A stretch of DNA of 31,313 bases from CAVHXA01 sp963639765 (GCA_963639765.1 CAVHXA010000021.1:1-31313), one strand, 5' to 3'. Shown: positions 23,872-31,313, counted from the stretch's first letter. Notes: a model not told the origin generated them from the letters alone. Numbers and translations: made by a program.

Positions 23872-24251
23872 GGCATGTTCTCCTTTGACAGGTTTGATCC
23901 GGGCTGTATGGTGCGTGAATGCGCAAAAACGGCGGCTTTGTCGAAAACGTGCGATTCCCGGTGGGCTGCGCGGCAGTTACAACCGGACTGCAGACAATGC
24001 AGACACATGCTGCCGCCGAGGCCAGGAAATGGCAGATTCTAGAAAGCAGACTGTGTTCTGCCCGATGTTTCGTGCATTTTATACGGTTTCGCCACGTTTT
24101 GCAACGATTCTTCAGGGCAAGATAGTTAAATTTAAAATTAAAACTAAGATGTGGTTTCGGATCGTCGTCTTCTTGGCGGAATTGCCCATTTACAGAACCG
24201 ACTGTGCTGCGGTAGACTATAAGAGTAATCTATGATGCCAGGAGGTAGCAC
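23872..24251. other. Divergent intergenic region before the SDR gene
   Basis: No credible gene is seen in 380 bases. It must hold promoters for both directions. A distinctly AT-rich block at 24122-24148 (TAGTTAAATTTAAAATTAAA and on) is a near-palindrome unlike the GC-rich surroundings. A TTTACA (24189-24194) and TAGACT (24213-24218) pair 18 bases apart is a weak promoter candidate for the SDR gene. Confidence 0.4.
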
Positions 24252-25031
24252 ATGGGCATTTACGCAATTACCGGCGCGTCCAGCGGAATTGGGCTGCGCA
24301 CCAAAGAAGTACTCATCCAGAAGGGACATCAGGTCATCAACATCGACCTGAAAGACGGCGACATCAACGCCAACCTGGCCACGTCGGCCGGTCGTCAGGA
24401 GGCCATCGACCAACTGCACAAACAGTGCCCCGACGGACTTGACGGAATCATCTGCAATGCAGGCGTTTCTGCCCAGTGCGGAAACATCCAGCTGATTATT
24501 TCCCTCAACTATTTCGGCGCCATGCGCGTGGCCGAGGGTGTACAGGATCTGCTGATCAAGAAGAGCGGATGCTGCGTGGTTACCTCGTCCAATACCATTG
24601 CACAGGGCAGTGCGAGAATGGATGTGGTCGGCCTGCTGACCAACCAGTCCGACGAAGAGCGCATACTCAAGCTTGTAAAGGATTTTGACCCGAGCACCTG
24701 CCATGCCTTCTATGCTGCAACCAAATATGCGCTGGCTCTGTGGGCCCGCCGTGTTTCGGCAGACTGGGGCGCAAAGGGCATACGCGTAAACGCAGTGGCT
24801 CCCGGCAACGTGCATACAGCCATGGTCGACAAGCTGGGTCCTGAATACAAGGCTGCTCTCGAGGCAATTCCCGTTCCCATCAACTACGGTCACGGCGTTT
24901 TGATGGATCCGCAGGATATCGCAAACGCCATTGTCTTTCTGGCCTCACCCGAGGCCCACGGCATCAACGGCGTGATTCTGTTTGTAGACGGTGGAACCGA
25001 CGCCCTGTTCAATTCGGAAAAGGTCTATTAA
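24252..25031 (+). CDS. SDR oxidoreductase, 3-alpha-hydroxysteroid dehydrogenase/carbonyl reductase-like
   Basis: A 259-residue classical short-chain dehydrogenase; AGGAGG precedes its ATG. The cofactor motif TGASSGIG (residues 7-14) and catalytic Asn86, Ser112 or 113, Tyr154 and Lys158 are all present. Asp32 at the end of strand beta-2 (INIDLKDGD) suggests NAD(H) preference. Overall spacing and segments such as GHQVINIDLKD, LNYFGA and the 30-residue insertion between Ser and Tyr resemble Comamonas 3-alpha-hydroxysteroid dehydrogenase/carbonyl reductase (catalytic Ser114, Tyr155, Lys159, from memory). The native substrate could be a steroid, a bile acid or another carbonyl. The following NTF2-like gene is 12 bases away, so they likely act together. 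Confidence 0.85.
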   Translation: MGIYAITGASSGIGLRTKEVLIQKGHQVINIDLKDGDINANLATSAGRQEAIDQLHKQCPDGLDGIICNAGVSAQCGNIQLIISLNYFGAMRVAEGVQDLLIKKSGCCVVTSSNTIAQGSARMDVVGLLTNQSDEERILKLVKDFDPSTCHAFYAATKYALALWARRVSADWGAKGIRVNAVAPGNVHTAMVDKLGPEYKAALEAIPVPINYGHGVLMDPQDIANAIVFLASPEAHGINGVILFVDGGTDALFNSEKVY

Positions 25032-25043
25032 GGAGGTATCTGC

Positions 25044-25376
25044 ATGCTCATTGCCGACATTGTCCATTCCCTCGTAAACAAAGACCACGTGGCTCTGGCA
25101 AACTGCTTTGCCGACCGGTGCCGTCTGTTTGACTATTGCCCCATGTATCTCGACCGCGAGAATTTCCATATCTACGGGCGTTGTGCCGTTGAGATGTTCT
25201 ACCACAACCAGTTTGTCCTGCGTGGCCTTGCTGCCTACGACCCCGTAATTGAAGACGAGCGCACCGCCAACCTCTATATCAGCTATGGCGGAACCATCAT
25301 CCATGTACGGGCTACCATCGAGAAATATTCCCCTGTTGACGGGCGCGTGATGGAGCTGATGATCACGCCGGCCTGA
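25044..25376 (+). CDS. Small NTF2-like/SnoaL-like protein
   Basis: A 110-residue protein starting 12 bases after the SDR stop behind TAAGGAGG, so clearly cotranscribed. The pattern fits a single NTF2-like cone fold: an N-terminal helix (ADIVHSLVNKDHVALANCFADRC), a GRCAVEMFYHNQF segment and alternating beta strands to the end (ERTANLYISYGG, IIHVRATIEKY, RVMELMI). This fold hosts ketosteroid isomerase, SnoaL cyclases and bile-acid dehydratase BaiE, as well as non-catalytic proteins. Candidate acid/base residues are the Asp, His and Tyr of YCPMYLDRENFH, but no specific enzyme signature is certain. Function with the SDR is inferred only from pairing. Confidence 0.7.
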   Translation: MLIADIVHSLVNKDHVALANCFADRCRLFDYCPMYLDRENFHIYGRCAVEMFYHNQFVLRGLAAYDPVIEDERTANLYISYGGTIIHVRATIEKYSPVDGRVMELMITPA

Positions 25377-25474
25377 CCTTGTAAAGACCTGCCGGTTTAC
25401 CGAAACAGACTCGGATCTGGCCGGACAGCTTTTGTGTCTGCGGGCTGGTCCCTGCACCGGCGTTTTGTGTATGT

Positions 25475-25513
25475 ATATCGGGAGAAATCATGGCGATTTC
25501 TCCCGATATTTTT
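25475..25513. terminator. Terminator between the SDR operon and aroK-like gene
   Basis: A perfect 14-bp stem (25475-25488 with 25496-25509) has a 7-base loop and is followed by TTTTG on the plus strand. It lies between convergent genes and may serve both, but the minus-strand side lacks a T run. Confidence 0.85.
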
Positions 25514-25532
25514 GAGGCAGAATCCTGTGCCG

Positions 25533-26039
25533 TCAGAAGACCAGATTGCGCAGTGCACTGTGTATCTGCTGCGCAGCCTCGTCTGTTCCGGACCGACAGG
25601 GGATGCGAAGATCCGCGTATTTATCATACAGCGGCGCGCGGACGGCATAGATGTCGGCAAGGTCTGTGCCGGAGTCTGCAGCAATGCCCCGGTCCGGCTC
25701 GCGGCTTATTCTGCGTTCGAGCTCGTCGAGCCCGGTCTGCATCCATACCACAATGCCGTTTTTTCGCAGGTTCTCCATTGCTTCAGAAGAAAATATCATA
25801 CTGCCGCCGGTGGCTATAACCGTTTCGCTGCAGTGGATGCCGGCGCCAACCCGGCCCTCGAACGCAAGAAAGTCGTTGATTCCGATGCTGCGAATGAGCT
25901 CGGGCAGCGTCATGCCGGCCTGCCGGCAGAGCAGCAGATCGCAGTCGATAAAATCAAAGCCGAGCCGCTTGGCAAGAATCACGCCGACCGTGCTTTTGCC
26001 CGTTCCGGGCATGCCTATGAGAACGATGTTTCTGTGCAT
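25533..26039 (-). CDS. aroK: Shikimate-kinase-like P-loop kinase with altered substrate site
   Basis: A 168-residue NMP-kinase-fold protein. I use ATG 26039 (AAAGGTGG 8 bases upstream) over an in-frame GTG at 26051. Walker A GMPGTGKST (residues 9-17), the IDCD aspartates (32 and 34), ATGGS and VVW, and the C-terminal VRAPLYDKYAD are shikimate-kinase features. However, the family's FRxxE motif reads FLAFE, so the shikimate-binding Arg58 is Leu, and the GGG loop is GGS. No other aromatic-pathway gene is adjacent. It may still be a divergent shikimate kinase, or a kinase for another small hydroxylated substrate. The gene symbol is provisional. Confidence 0.7.
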   Translation of the reverse strand: MHRNIVLIGMPGTGKSTVGVILAKRLGFDFIDCDLLLCRQAGMTLPELIRSIGINDFLAFEGRVGAGIHCSETVIATGGSMIFSSEAMENLRKNGIVVWMQTGLDELERRISREPDRGIAADSGTDLADIYAVRAPLYDKYADLRIPCRSGTDEAAQQIHSALRNLVF

Positions 26040-26103
26040 GGCAGCAGCCACCTTTTAATGCATTCCTTTCGAATTTTGCACCGCACCGGCAGGACAGCTG
26101 CGG

Positions 26104-27039
26104 TCAGATTCTGTTGTCTGAGCCCAGAACATTGACAATCTTTGCACGTACCAGCTCGCAGATGTTGTCGCGGCCGGGGCCGAGATATTTGCGCGGATCG
26201 AATTCGGACGGGTTTTCGGAAAGAGCTTTTCTTACGCCTGCGGTCATGGCCAGACGAAGGTCGGAGTCGATATTGATTTTGCACACAGCCATGCGCGCAG
26301 CTTGACGCAGCTGGTCTTCCGGTACGCCGATGGCGTCTTTCAGAGAACCGCCGTTTGCATTGATGGTCTCTACGTGCTGCGGAATAACGCTTGAGGCTCC
26401 GTGCAGAACAATCGGAAAACCGGGCAGACGGTGGGCAACTTCTTCAAGGATGTCGAAGCGTAGCTGCGGGACAGTTCCGGGCTTGAACTTATAGGCACCA
26501 TGGCTTGTTCCGATGGCGATAGCCAGAGAGTCTACACCGGTGCGGTCGACAAACTCCTGAACCTGGTCGGGATCGGTATAGCTCGAATCTTCAGCGGAAA
26601 CCGAAATGTCATCCTCCACGCCCTCAAGACGACCGAGCTCGCCTTCGACTACAACGCCGTGGTCGTGCGCGTATTCCACGACCTCGCGGGTGATGCGGAT
26701 GTTGTCTTCGAAGCTGTGTTTTGAGCCGTCGATCATGACAGAGGTAAAACCGCCGTCGATGCAGCTTTTGCAGATTTCAAAGTTTTCACCATGGTCGAGG
26801 TGAACGACAATCGGCAGCCCCGTGTCGGCTTCGGCGGCCTCAATGAGCTTCATGAGGTAGACGTGGCGGGCATATTTGCGAGCCCCGGCCGACACCTGAA
26901 GAATCAGCGGTGAACGGACCTGCGCGGCAGCCTCGGTGATACCCTGAATGATTTCCATATTGTTTACGTTGAAGGCACCGATGGCATAGCCGCCGTTGTA
27001 GGCCTTCCGGAACATTTCTTTGGATGTGACAAGAGGCAT
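26104..27039 (-). CDS. fba: Class II fructose-bisphosphate aldolase
   Basis: Zinc-dependent aldolase of glycolysis that splits fructose 1,6-bisphosphate into DHAP and glyceraldehyde 3-phosphate; 311 residues. The start at ATG 27039 follows AAGGAG by 8 bases; the open frame further upstream has no ribosome site. Class II motifs are clear: GAFNVNN, HLDHGE with zinc ligand His83, the VEGELG segment, IGTSHGAYKF and the LHGASS phosphate-binding loop. It is divergent from the phosphofructokinase gene, so consecutive glycolytic steps flank one regulatory region. The aroK-like gene follows 64 bases downstream and may be cotranscribed. Confidence 0.96.
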   Translation of the reverse strand: MPLVTSKEMFRKAYNGGYAIGAFNVNNMEIIQGITEAAAQVRSPLILQVSAGARKYARHVYLMKLIEAAEADTGLPIVVHLDHGENFEICKSCIDGGFTSVMIDGSKHSFEDNIRITREVVEYAHDHGVVVEGELGRLEGVEDDISVSAEDSSYTDPDQVQEFVDRTGVDSLAIAIGTSHGAYKFKPGTVPQLRFDILEEVAHRLPGFPIVLHGASSVIPQHVETINANGGSLKDAIGVPEDQLRQAARMAVCKINIDSDLRLAMTAGVRKALSENPSEFDPRKYLGPGRDNICELVRAKIVNVLGSDNRI

Positions 27040-27480
27040 GAAAAACACTCCTTGCATAATTGTTCGTTGGTCAGATGCTGCGGGACGGTTTGCGCAGAAT
27101 CGCAGGAGCAGTGTGCCCTGCGGAACCGGCATCAGAGGAACACACCGGGCGGGACCTGCGTCGATATGTACGAAAAAAGCCCGATTATTCCGCATACGCT
27201 GATTTTATCAGCATGTGGGCAAAATTGCAAGGCACGAATATATGCTTCGGCCGATGTGAAAGATACTGTTTTGCGGGAGCCTGGGAGAGAGGATTTTTTG
27301 CTGCATGGATTTGAGGGAAATACCACCGCGTGCGCGTCACCAAAGGGCAAAGTGCCGTATATCGGTCGGACAGAGCATATTGCCTTTGTCATCGAAACGT
27401 GGTATGATCGGAGCAGTATAAGAAAGACGGGCTGCACAATCTGCGTGCAGACGGACATTTCAGAACCCGGAGGTTAAAGT
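27040..27480. other. Divergent fba-pfp regulatory region
   Basis: These 441 bases hold no supported gene. They contain the pfp promoter (27380-27408) and must contain the fba promoter, which I could not place. A 6-bp hairpin (CTGCAC/GTGCAG, 27432-27450) sits in the pfp leader without a T run. Confidence 0.5.
27380..27408 (+). promoter_or_regulatory. Promoter of pfp
   Basis: TTGCCT (27380-27385) and TATGAT (27403-27408) with a 17-base spacer lie about 70 bases before the pfp start. Confidence 0.65.
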
Positions 27481-28725
27481 ATGCATCAGCCACAAAAAGG
27501 CGCCTGTATCGTGGGCCAGTCGGGCGGCCCGACCAGCGTGATTAATGCCAGCCTCTACGGCGTAATCAAAACCGCGCTTGAAAGTCCGAAAATCACAAGG
27601 GTTCTGGGCGCGGAGCACGGAATCCGCGGTGTTCTCGACGATCGTCTGATCGATCTCGACTGCCAGGATTCGCAGGAGCTTGCCCTGCTGCCTACAACCC
27701 CGTCGTCGGCGCTGGGTTCGGTACGATACAAAATCGCGGATCCAGATACGGATGAGACGGATTTTCGCCGCATTCTCGAAATCTTTCAGAAATACAACGT
27801 GCGCTATTTCTTTTATATCGGCGGAAACGACTCGATGGATACCTGTTCAAAAATCAACCGCTACATGAACCGGGTCGGCTACGACTGCTGCGTCATGGGC
27901 GTACCAAAAACCATAGATAACGATCTCTTCGGCACGGATCACTGCCCCGGCTATGGCTCGGCTGCCAAATACATTGCCACAACCCTGATGGAGGTTAGTC
28001 TCGATGCGTCGGTATATGATACCGGCATGATCACCACGGTGGAGATTATGGGTCGCAATGCCGGCTGGCTCACCGCAGCCTCCGCACTGGCATCGGCAAG
28101 AGGACTCGGCCCGGACCTCATCTATCTGCCCGAAAGACCGCTGTCGGTCGAACAGCTCTTTGCCGATGTGCAGCGGGTGTATGACAAAAAGCAAAAGGTC
28201 CTGATCGCCGTTTCCGAGGGTGTAAAAGATCCGGATGGCCGCTATCTGAGCGAATACGGCACAGACGGGCAGGAAACAGACGCCTTTGGCCACACGCAGA
28301 TGGGAGGATTGGCTGCGGTACTCACAGCCATGCTCAAAACACGCTTCTCCACAAAGCTTCGCGGCATTGAGCTAAGCCTCATGCAGCGCTGCGCCGCACA
28401 CTGCGCTGCACAGACGGATATCGACGAGGCTTTTGCTGCGGGCGAGTATGCCGTCCGGCAGGCCATCAGCGGGAAATCCGGCTATATGGCGGCCTTTGCG
28501 CGCGAGCAGGGCACAGAATACGTCTGCAGGTCGGTGCTGCTGCCGCTGGATCAGGCGGCAAATACCGAACGTAAGGTGCCGCAGGAATGGATCACTCCCG
28601 ACGGCTGTGGTGTTACGCAGGACTTTCTTTCCTATGCGCTGCCGCTGATTGCGGGTGAGCCTGTCCGCCCCATGATCAACGGCCTGCCCCGGTTCTGCAC
28701 TCTCAATCGGGTCTATGCCCGATAA
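27481..28725 (+). CDS. pfp: 6-phosphofructokinase, diphosphate-dependent type
   Basis: Phosphofructokinase-family enzyme of 414 residues; CCCGGAGG precedes the ATG. GQSGGPT (12-18), GGNDS (114-118), PKTIDND (142-148), PGYGSAAKY and MGRNAGW are present. ATP-dependent enzymes have a Gly at the fourth position of GGDGS and a Gly in PGTIDND; here these are Asp117 and Lys143, the combination that marks pyrophosphate use. The reaction phosphorylates fructose 6-phosphate reversibly with PPi; relatives also take sedoheptulose 7-phosphate. Asn in place of the first Asp (GGND) is a variant of the motif. It is divergent from class II aldolase. PPi dependence is inferred from these residues. Confidence 0.9.
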   Translation: MHQPQKGACIVGQSGGPTSVINASLYGVIKTALESPKITRVLGAEHGIRGVLDDRLIDLDCQDSQELALLPTTPSSALGSVRYKIADPDTDETDFRRILEIFQKYNVRYFFYIGGNDSMDTCSKINRYMNRVGYDCCVMGVPKTIDNDLFGTDHCPGYGSAAKYIATTLMEVSLDASVYDTGMITTVEIMGRNAGWLTAASALASARGLGPDLIYLPERPLSVEQLFADVQRVYDKKQKVLIAVSEGVKDPDGRYLSEYGTDGQETDAFGHTQMGGLAAVLTAMLKTRFSTKLRGIELSLMQRCAAHCAAQTDIDEAFAAGEYAVRQAISGKSGYMAAFAREQGTEYVCRSVLLPLDQAANTERKVPQEWITPDGCGVTQDFLSYALPLIAGEPVRPMINGLPRFCTLNRVYAR

Positions 28726-28866
28726 TGATCCCCTTGGACCGAAAGCTTCGGATCCGCGTGTGCAGTTGGATCGATAAGTATTTTCCGATACATATGTCAT
28801 CGAAAATCATTCTGAGCTCCTTTGTGCCTGCGGGTGCAAGCTCAGCGTGGCTTTTACAAACTGAGC

Positions 28867-28891
28867 GGGAGGAATCGCAATGATTCCTCCC
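28867..28891. terminator. Bidirectional terminator between pfp and MATE gene
   Basis: A perfect 10-bp stem GGGAGGAATC/GATTCCTCCC with a 5-base loop lies between convergent genes. The flanks are only moderately T-rich on each side (CTGCTTTCAATT on plus, CAGTTTGT on minus). Confidence 0.7.
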
Positions 28892-28939
28892 ACTGCTTTC
28901 AATTATGGCATGGGTACATGTGCTCGGAGACTGCGGAGC

Positions 28940-30277
28940 TTATTCTGCAAGGGTTTTGCGCCAGCGACCGGAGCGCTCATACCAGATGCCGAACGGTACA
29001 GAGGCCAGAGGCGCGATCATGCAGGCGGCATAAAGACCGAGAATGCCAAAGAAGTGATTGAACAGAAACCCGAGGATGATGCGGGCGGCAATGCAGTTTA
29101 AAAAGCTCGACAGAAACACAAACCAGGTATCGCCCGCTCCGAGCATCAGGCCGTGATACACCAGAAAACAGGCATAGAAAATCTGGCCGATGATCTCGAT
29201 ACGCAGATTCAGGACCGCCGCAGCGGAGGTCTGTGCGTCGGAGGTAAACAGTGCGGTCAGCCATGGTGCCGTGAACTCGACGGCAACGATGATCAGAACA
29301 GCCATGCCGATTGCAATTGCCATGGCGGTATACAGGGTTTTTCGTGCACGCAGATATTCGCGCGCACCGATATTCTGCGCGATCATGCCCGAGGCAGCGG
29401 TGGACATGGCAACGGTAAACATCTGGCACAGGTCCTTGATTTTTGCAGAAACACCGTTGCCGGCCGAAACGGCAACACCATAGCTGTTTACGATAAAGGT
29501 GATGCTCAGCCACGACAGTGCGGCAACGCTCATCTGCACGGCGCAGGGAATACCGAGCCGAAGCTCACTGCGTACCTGCGGACCGGGCAGGGCCAGTGAC
29601 CGGAGCCGGATCCCGAAAACGGCATAACCGCGCAGGACGGATATCAAAGCAACCAGGCAGCTGATGGCCTGCGCAATCACGGTGGCCCACGCGGCCCCTG
29701 CCACACCCATCTGAAGCGGCCCGACCAGAAGAAGATCGAGCACGACGTTTACAAGCGTGGTGGCGCCGATGCAGTACAGAGGTGCTCTGGAGTTGCCCAC
29801 GGCCCGAAGCATGGCGCTGAGCGCATTGTATCCGGCAATAAAGAAAAAGCCGAGCGAGCAGATGCGCAGATATTCCGTTGCCTGCTCCGGTGCGGGGGCG
29901 CCAAGCAGCGTAAGGATGCCGCGCGACGTGAAGAACAGGCCGACAGACGCAATGAGCCCATACAGCCAGCCCAGTGTATAGAGCGCAGTGCAGGCAGAGC
30001 GGCACTGCGCGGATTGCTTTGCGCCATAATGCTGTCCGATGAGGATGCCGCCACCCATGCACAGGCCGGTGATGATCTGTGTGAGCATCGTGGTGACCGT
30101 GCTGGCGTTGGTGATGGCGCTCAACCCATCCGGACCGATCAGCCGTCCGGCAACGATCATGTCGACAATTCCATAGGCTGCCTGCAGAATGCTTGACACA
30201 ACCAGAGGTATCGCGTATCGGACAAGCTGACTGGCAATGCCGCCACGCGTAAGGTCGGTTCCGTTGTTTCGAGCCAT
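28940..30277 (-). CDS. MATE-family multidrug/sodium antiporter
   Basis: Polytopic inner-membrane transporter of the MATE (DinF/NorM-type) family; 445 residues with about 12 hydrophobic segments in two similar halves. The N-terminus LTRGGIASQLVRYAIPLVVSSILQAAYGIVDMIVAGRLIG is typical, and the second half repeats the pattern (RLGIPCAVQMSVAALSWLSITFIVN). Such proteins export cationic drugs or metabolites using sodium or proton gradients. AAAGGGGG lies 7 bases before ATG 30277. It is a single gene with its own terminator; the substrate cannot be read from sequence. A palindromic repeat lies upstream, between it and typA. Confidence 0.93.
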   Translation of the reverse strand: MARNNGTDLTRGGIASQLVRYAIPLVVSSILQAAYGIVDMIVAGRLIGPDGLSAITNASTVTTMLTQIITGLCMGGGILIGQHYGAKQSAQCRSACTALYTLGWLYGLIASVGLFFTSRGILTLLGAPAPEQATEYLRICSLGFFFIAGYNALSAMLRAVGNSRAPLYCIGATTLVNVVLDLLLVGPLQMGVAGAAWATVIAQAISCLVALISVLRGYAVFGIRLRSLALPGPQVRSELRLGIPCAVQMSVAALSWLSITFIVNSYGVAVSAGNGVSAKIKDLCQMFTVAMSTAASGMIAQNIGAREYLRARKTLYTAMAIAIGMAVLIIVAVEFTAPWLTALFTSDAQTSAAAVLNLRIEIIGQIFYACFLVYHGLMLGAGDTWFVFLSSFLNCIAARIILGFLFNHFFGILGLYAACMIAPLASVPFGIWYERSGRWRKTLAE

Positions 30278-30403
30278 GTTAGGTCCCCCTTTGTTTAAAG
30301 ACAGTACCGCTATGCCTGACAGAGTCCCGTATCAGACCTGCCGGAAAAGGGCGGTTTTCGAAAACGGTGTTTCGGGGCGAAACGGCGTGGTTCCGAAAAC
30401 AAA

Positions 30404-30500
30404 GGCAGCAATGCAAAATTCAGAAAAGGATTTGCAGAGGAAAAGAACTTTCAAAGTCTTCAGATTTCAAAGTCTACAGACGAAATTGTGCAATGCTGCC
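30404..30500 (-). repeat. Palindromic-repeat family, full copy F
   Basis: A 97-base element with terminal arms at 30404-30420 and 30484-30500 that are complementary at 15 of 17 positions. On the minus strand it begins 4 bases beyond the typA terminator T run. The first 29 bases closely match copies D and E. Inside, AGACTTTGAAA occurs twice as a direct repeat (30464-30474 and 30446-30456, minus strand). Confidence 0.72.
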
Positions 30501-30503
30501 AAA

Positions 30504-30533
30504 ACAAAAAAGGGCGGGAATCCTGTCCCGCCC
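30504..30533 (-). terminator. typA terminator
   Basis: On the minus strand GGGCGGGA pairs perfectly with TCCCGCCC (30533-30512) around a 6-base loop, followed by TTTTTTGTTTT. It lies 9 bases after the typA stop. Confidence 0.9.
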
Positions 30534-30542
30534 AATGAGATG

Positions 30543-31313
30543 TCAGCCGTTTCGTGCACGCATGACGGTTTTCATACGTCGGCTGTGATCGAGAATCTGC
30601 TTGCGGATACGCAGACTTTTGGGCGTGACCTCAAGCAGCTCGTCGTCAGCAAGAAACTCCAGACACTGCTCCAGAGAAAGCTGACGCGGCGGAACAAGCC
30701 GAAGTGCTTCGTCGCTGCCTGCGGCACGCATGTTTGTCAGGTGCTTGGTTTTACAGACATTTACGGAGATGTCTTCGCCCTTGGGCGACAACCCGATTAC
30801 CATGCCGGCATAAACCGGAACGCCGGGGCCGATGAACAGTGCGCCGCGTTCCTGCGCGTTGAACAGGCCATAGGTGACGGATTCGCCGGTTTCAAAGGCC
30901 ACAAGCGAGCCGGTGCTTCTGCGGGAAATATCGCCGCGATAGGGGACATAGCCTTCGAAGGTTGAGGCCATGATGCCTTCGCCACGGGTATCGGTGAGAA
31001 ATTCGTTGCGATAGCCGAACAGACCCCGGGACGGTACAAGAAAAGTTGCGCGGGTTCTGCTGCCGACGGGGGCCATGTCGATCAGCTCGCCGTGACGGCT
31101 GCCAAGCTTTTCGATGACAGCGCCGATGCTTTCCTGCGGAACGTCGGCAACCAGACGCTCAACAGGCTCCATGCGCTTTCCGTTCTCGGTTTTATACAGA
31201 ACACGCGGCGGAGAAACCTGAAATTCATAGCCCTCGCGGCGCATGGTTTCGATGAGAATCGAAAGATGCATCTCGCCGCGCCCGGCGACACGAAAGCTGT
31301 CGGTGCTGTTTTC
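30543..31313 (-). CDS. typA: GTP-binding protein TypA/BipA, C-terminal part (cut by window edge)
   Basis: The last 256 residues of the ribosome-associated GTPase TypA/BipA, which aids ribosome assembly and stress adaptation. The frame runs off the window edge, so the GTPase domain is not seen. The remaining segment starts ENSTDSFRVAGRGEMHLSILIETMRREGYEF, an EF-G-like domain III boundary, and continues with the TypA-specific C-terminal region (FLTDTRGEGIMASTF, GVPVYAGMVIG, LTNMRAAGSDEALRLVPP, SLEQCLEFLADDELLEVTPKSLRIRK). All expected conserved segments are intact to the stop, so it is truncated only by the window. A strong terminator follows. Confidence 0.97.
   Translation of the reverse strand, partial: ENSTDSFRVAGRGEMHLSILIETMRREGYEFQVSPPRVLYKTENGKRMEPVERLVADVPQESIGAVIEKLGSRHGELIDMAPVGSRTRATFLVPSRGLFGYRNEFLTDTRGEGIMASTFEGYVPYRGDISRRSTGSLVAFETGESVTYGLFNAQERGALFIGPGVPVYAGMVIGLSPKGEDISVNVCKTKHLTNMRAAGSDEALRLVPPRQLSLEQCLEFLADDELLEVTPKSLRIRKQILDHSRRMKTVMRARNG

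Noticed and set aside
23834..24235. Plus-strand open frame of 133 codons before the SDR gene
   Set aside because: No ribosome site, low-complexity basic content, and it crosses the AT-rich block and the likely promoter region.
1..31313. tRNA, rRNA, CRISPR, prophage, integrase or transposase genes
   Set aside because: I looked on both strands and found no sequence that supports any of these; the only repeat family is the short palindromic one reported.

Overview
The window looks like chromosomal DNA of an anaerobic, fairly GC-rich member of the Clostridia, most likely an Oscillospirales/Ruminococcaceae-type gut Firmicute. This rests on a T-box leader on thrS, a Firmicutes-type large SRP RNA, a CD1247-type protein next to efp, a PPi-type phosphofructokinase and GGAGG ribosome sites throughout. 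The species cannot be named from the sequence alone. I see no tRNA, rRNA, CRISPR array, transposase, integrase or phage module.

Layout. 1-6292 (+): a near-consensus promoter and threonine T-box control thrS, followed by recD2, comFC and mreB. 6293-9250: a terminator closes mreB against a minus-strand membrane-anchored CapA-like protein and a nitroreductase-like protein; asnS diverges from the latter. 10823-14381: two overlapping genes encode a molybdenum bis-MGD oxidoreductase and its Fe-S subunit. They match pyrogallol-phloroglucinol transhydroxylase (AthL/AthS) in size, domain plan and active-site residues, and are the most distinctive metabolic content here. 14503-18128: an SPFH / zinc-ribbon / TPM trio equivalent to Bacillus ydjI-ydjG-ydjH, without pspA. 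18269-21007: rpsU, an M24 Xaa-Pro peptidase, efp and an acidic zinc-ribbon protein.

21290-23871 (-): a coupled 49-codon small ORF and YfcE-type phosphoesterase, then the SRP RNA with its own promoter, then a COG2509-type FAD dehydrogenase. 24252-25376 (+): an SDR resembling 3-alpha-hydroxysteroid dehydrogenase/carbonyl reductase, paired with a small NTF2-like protein. 25533-27039 (-): a shikimate-kinase-like protein with altered substrate residues, and class II aldolase. The aldolase diverges from a PPi-type phosphofructokinase at 27481. 28940-31313 (-): a MATE transporter and the C-terminal part of typA, cut by the window edge.

A family of short palindromic intergenic repeats (core GGCARCAYYGCRCAATT) recurs just downstream of stop codons of unrelated genes on both strands and is not explained by the genes. 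The strongest candidates for new biology are the transhydroxylase-like pair, the SDR/NTF2-like pair and this repeat family. All family assignments come from reading motifs and from memory of the families; no database search was run.
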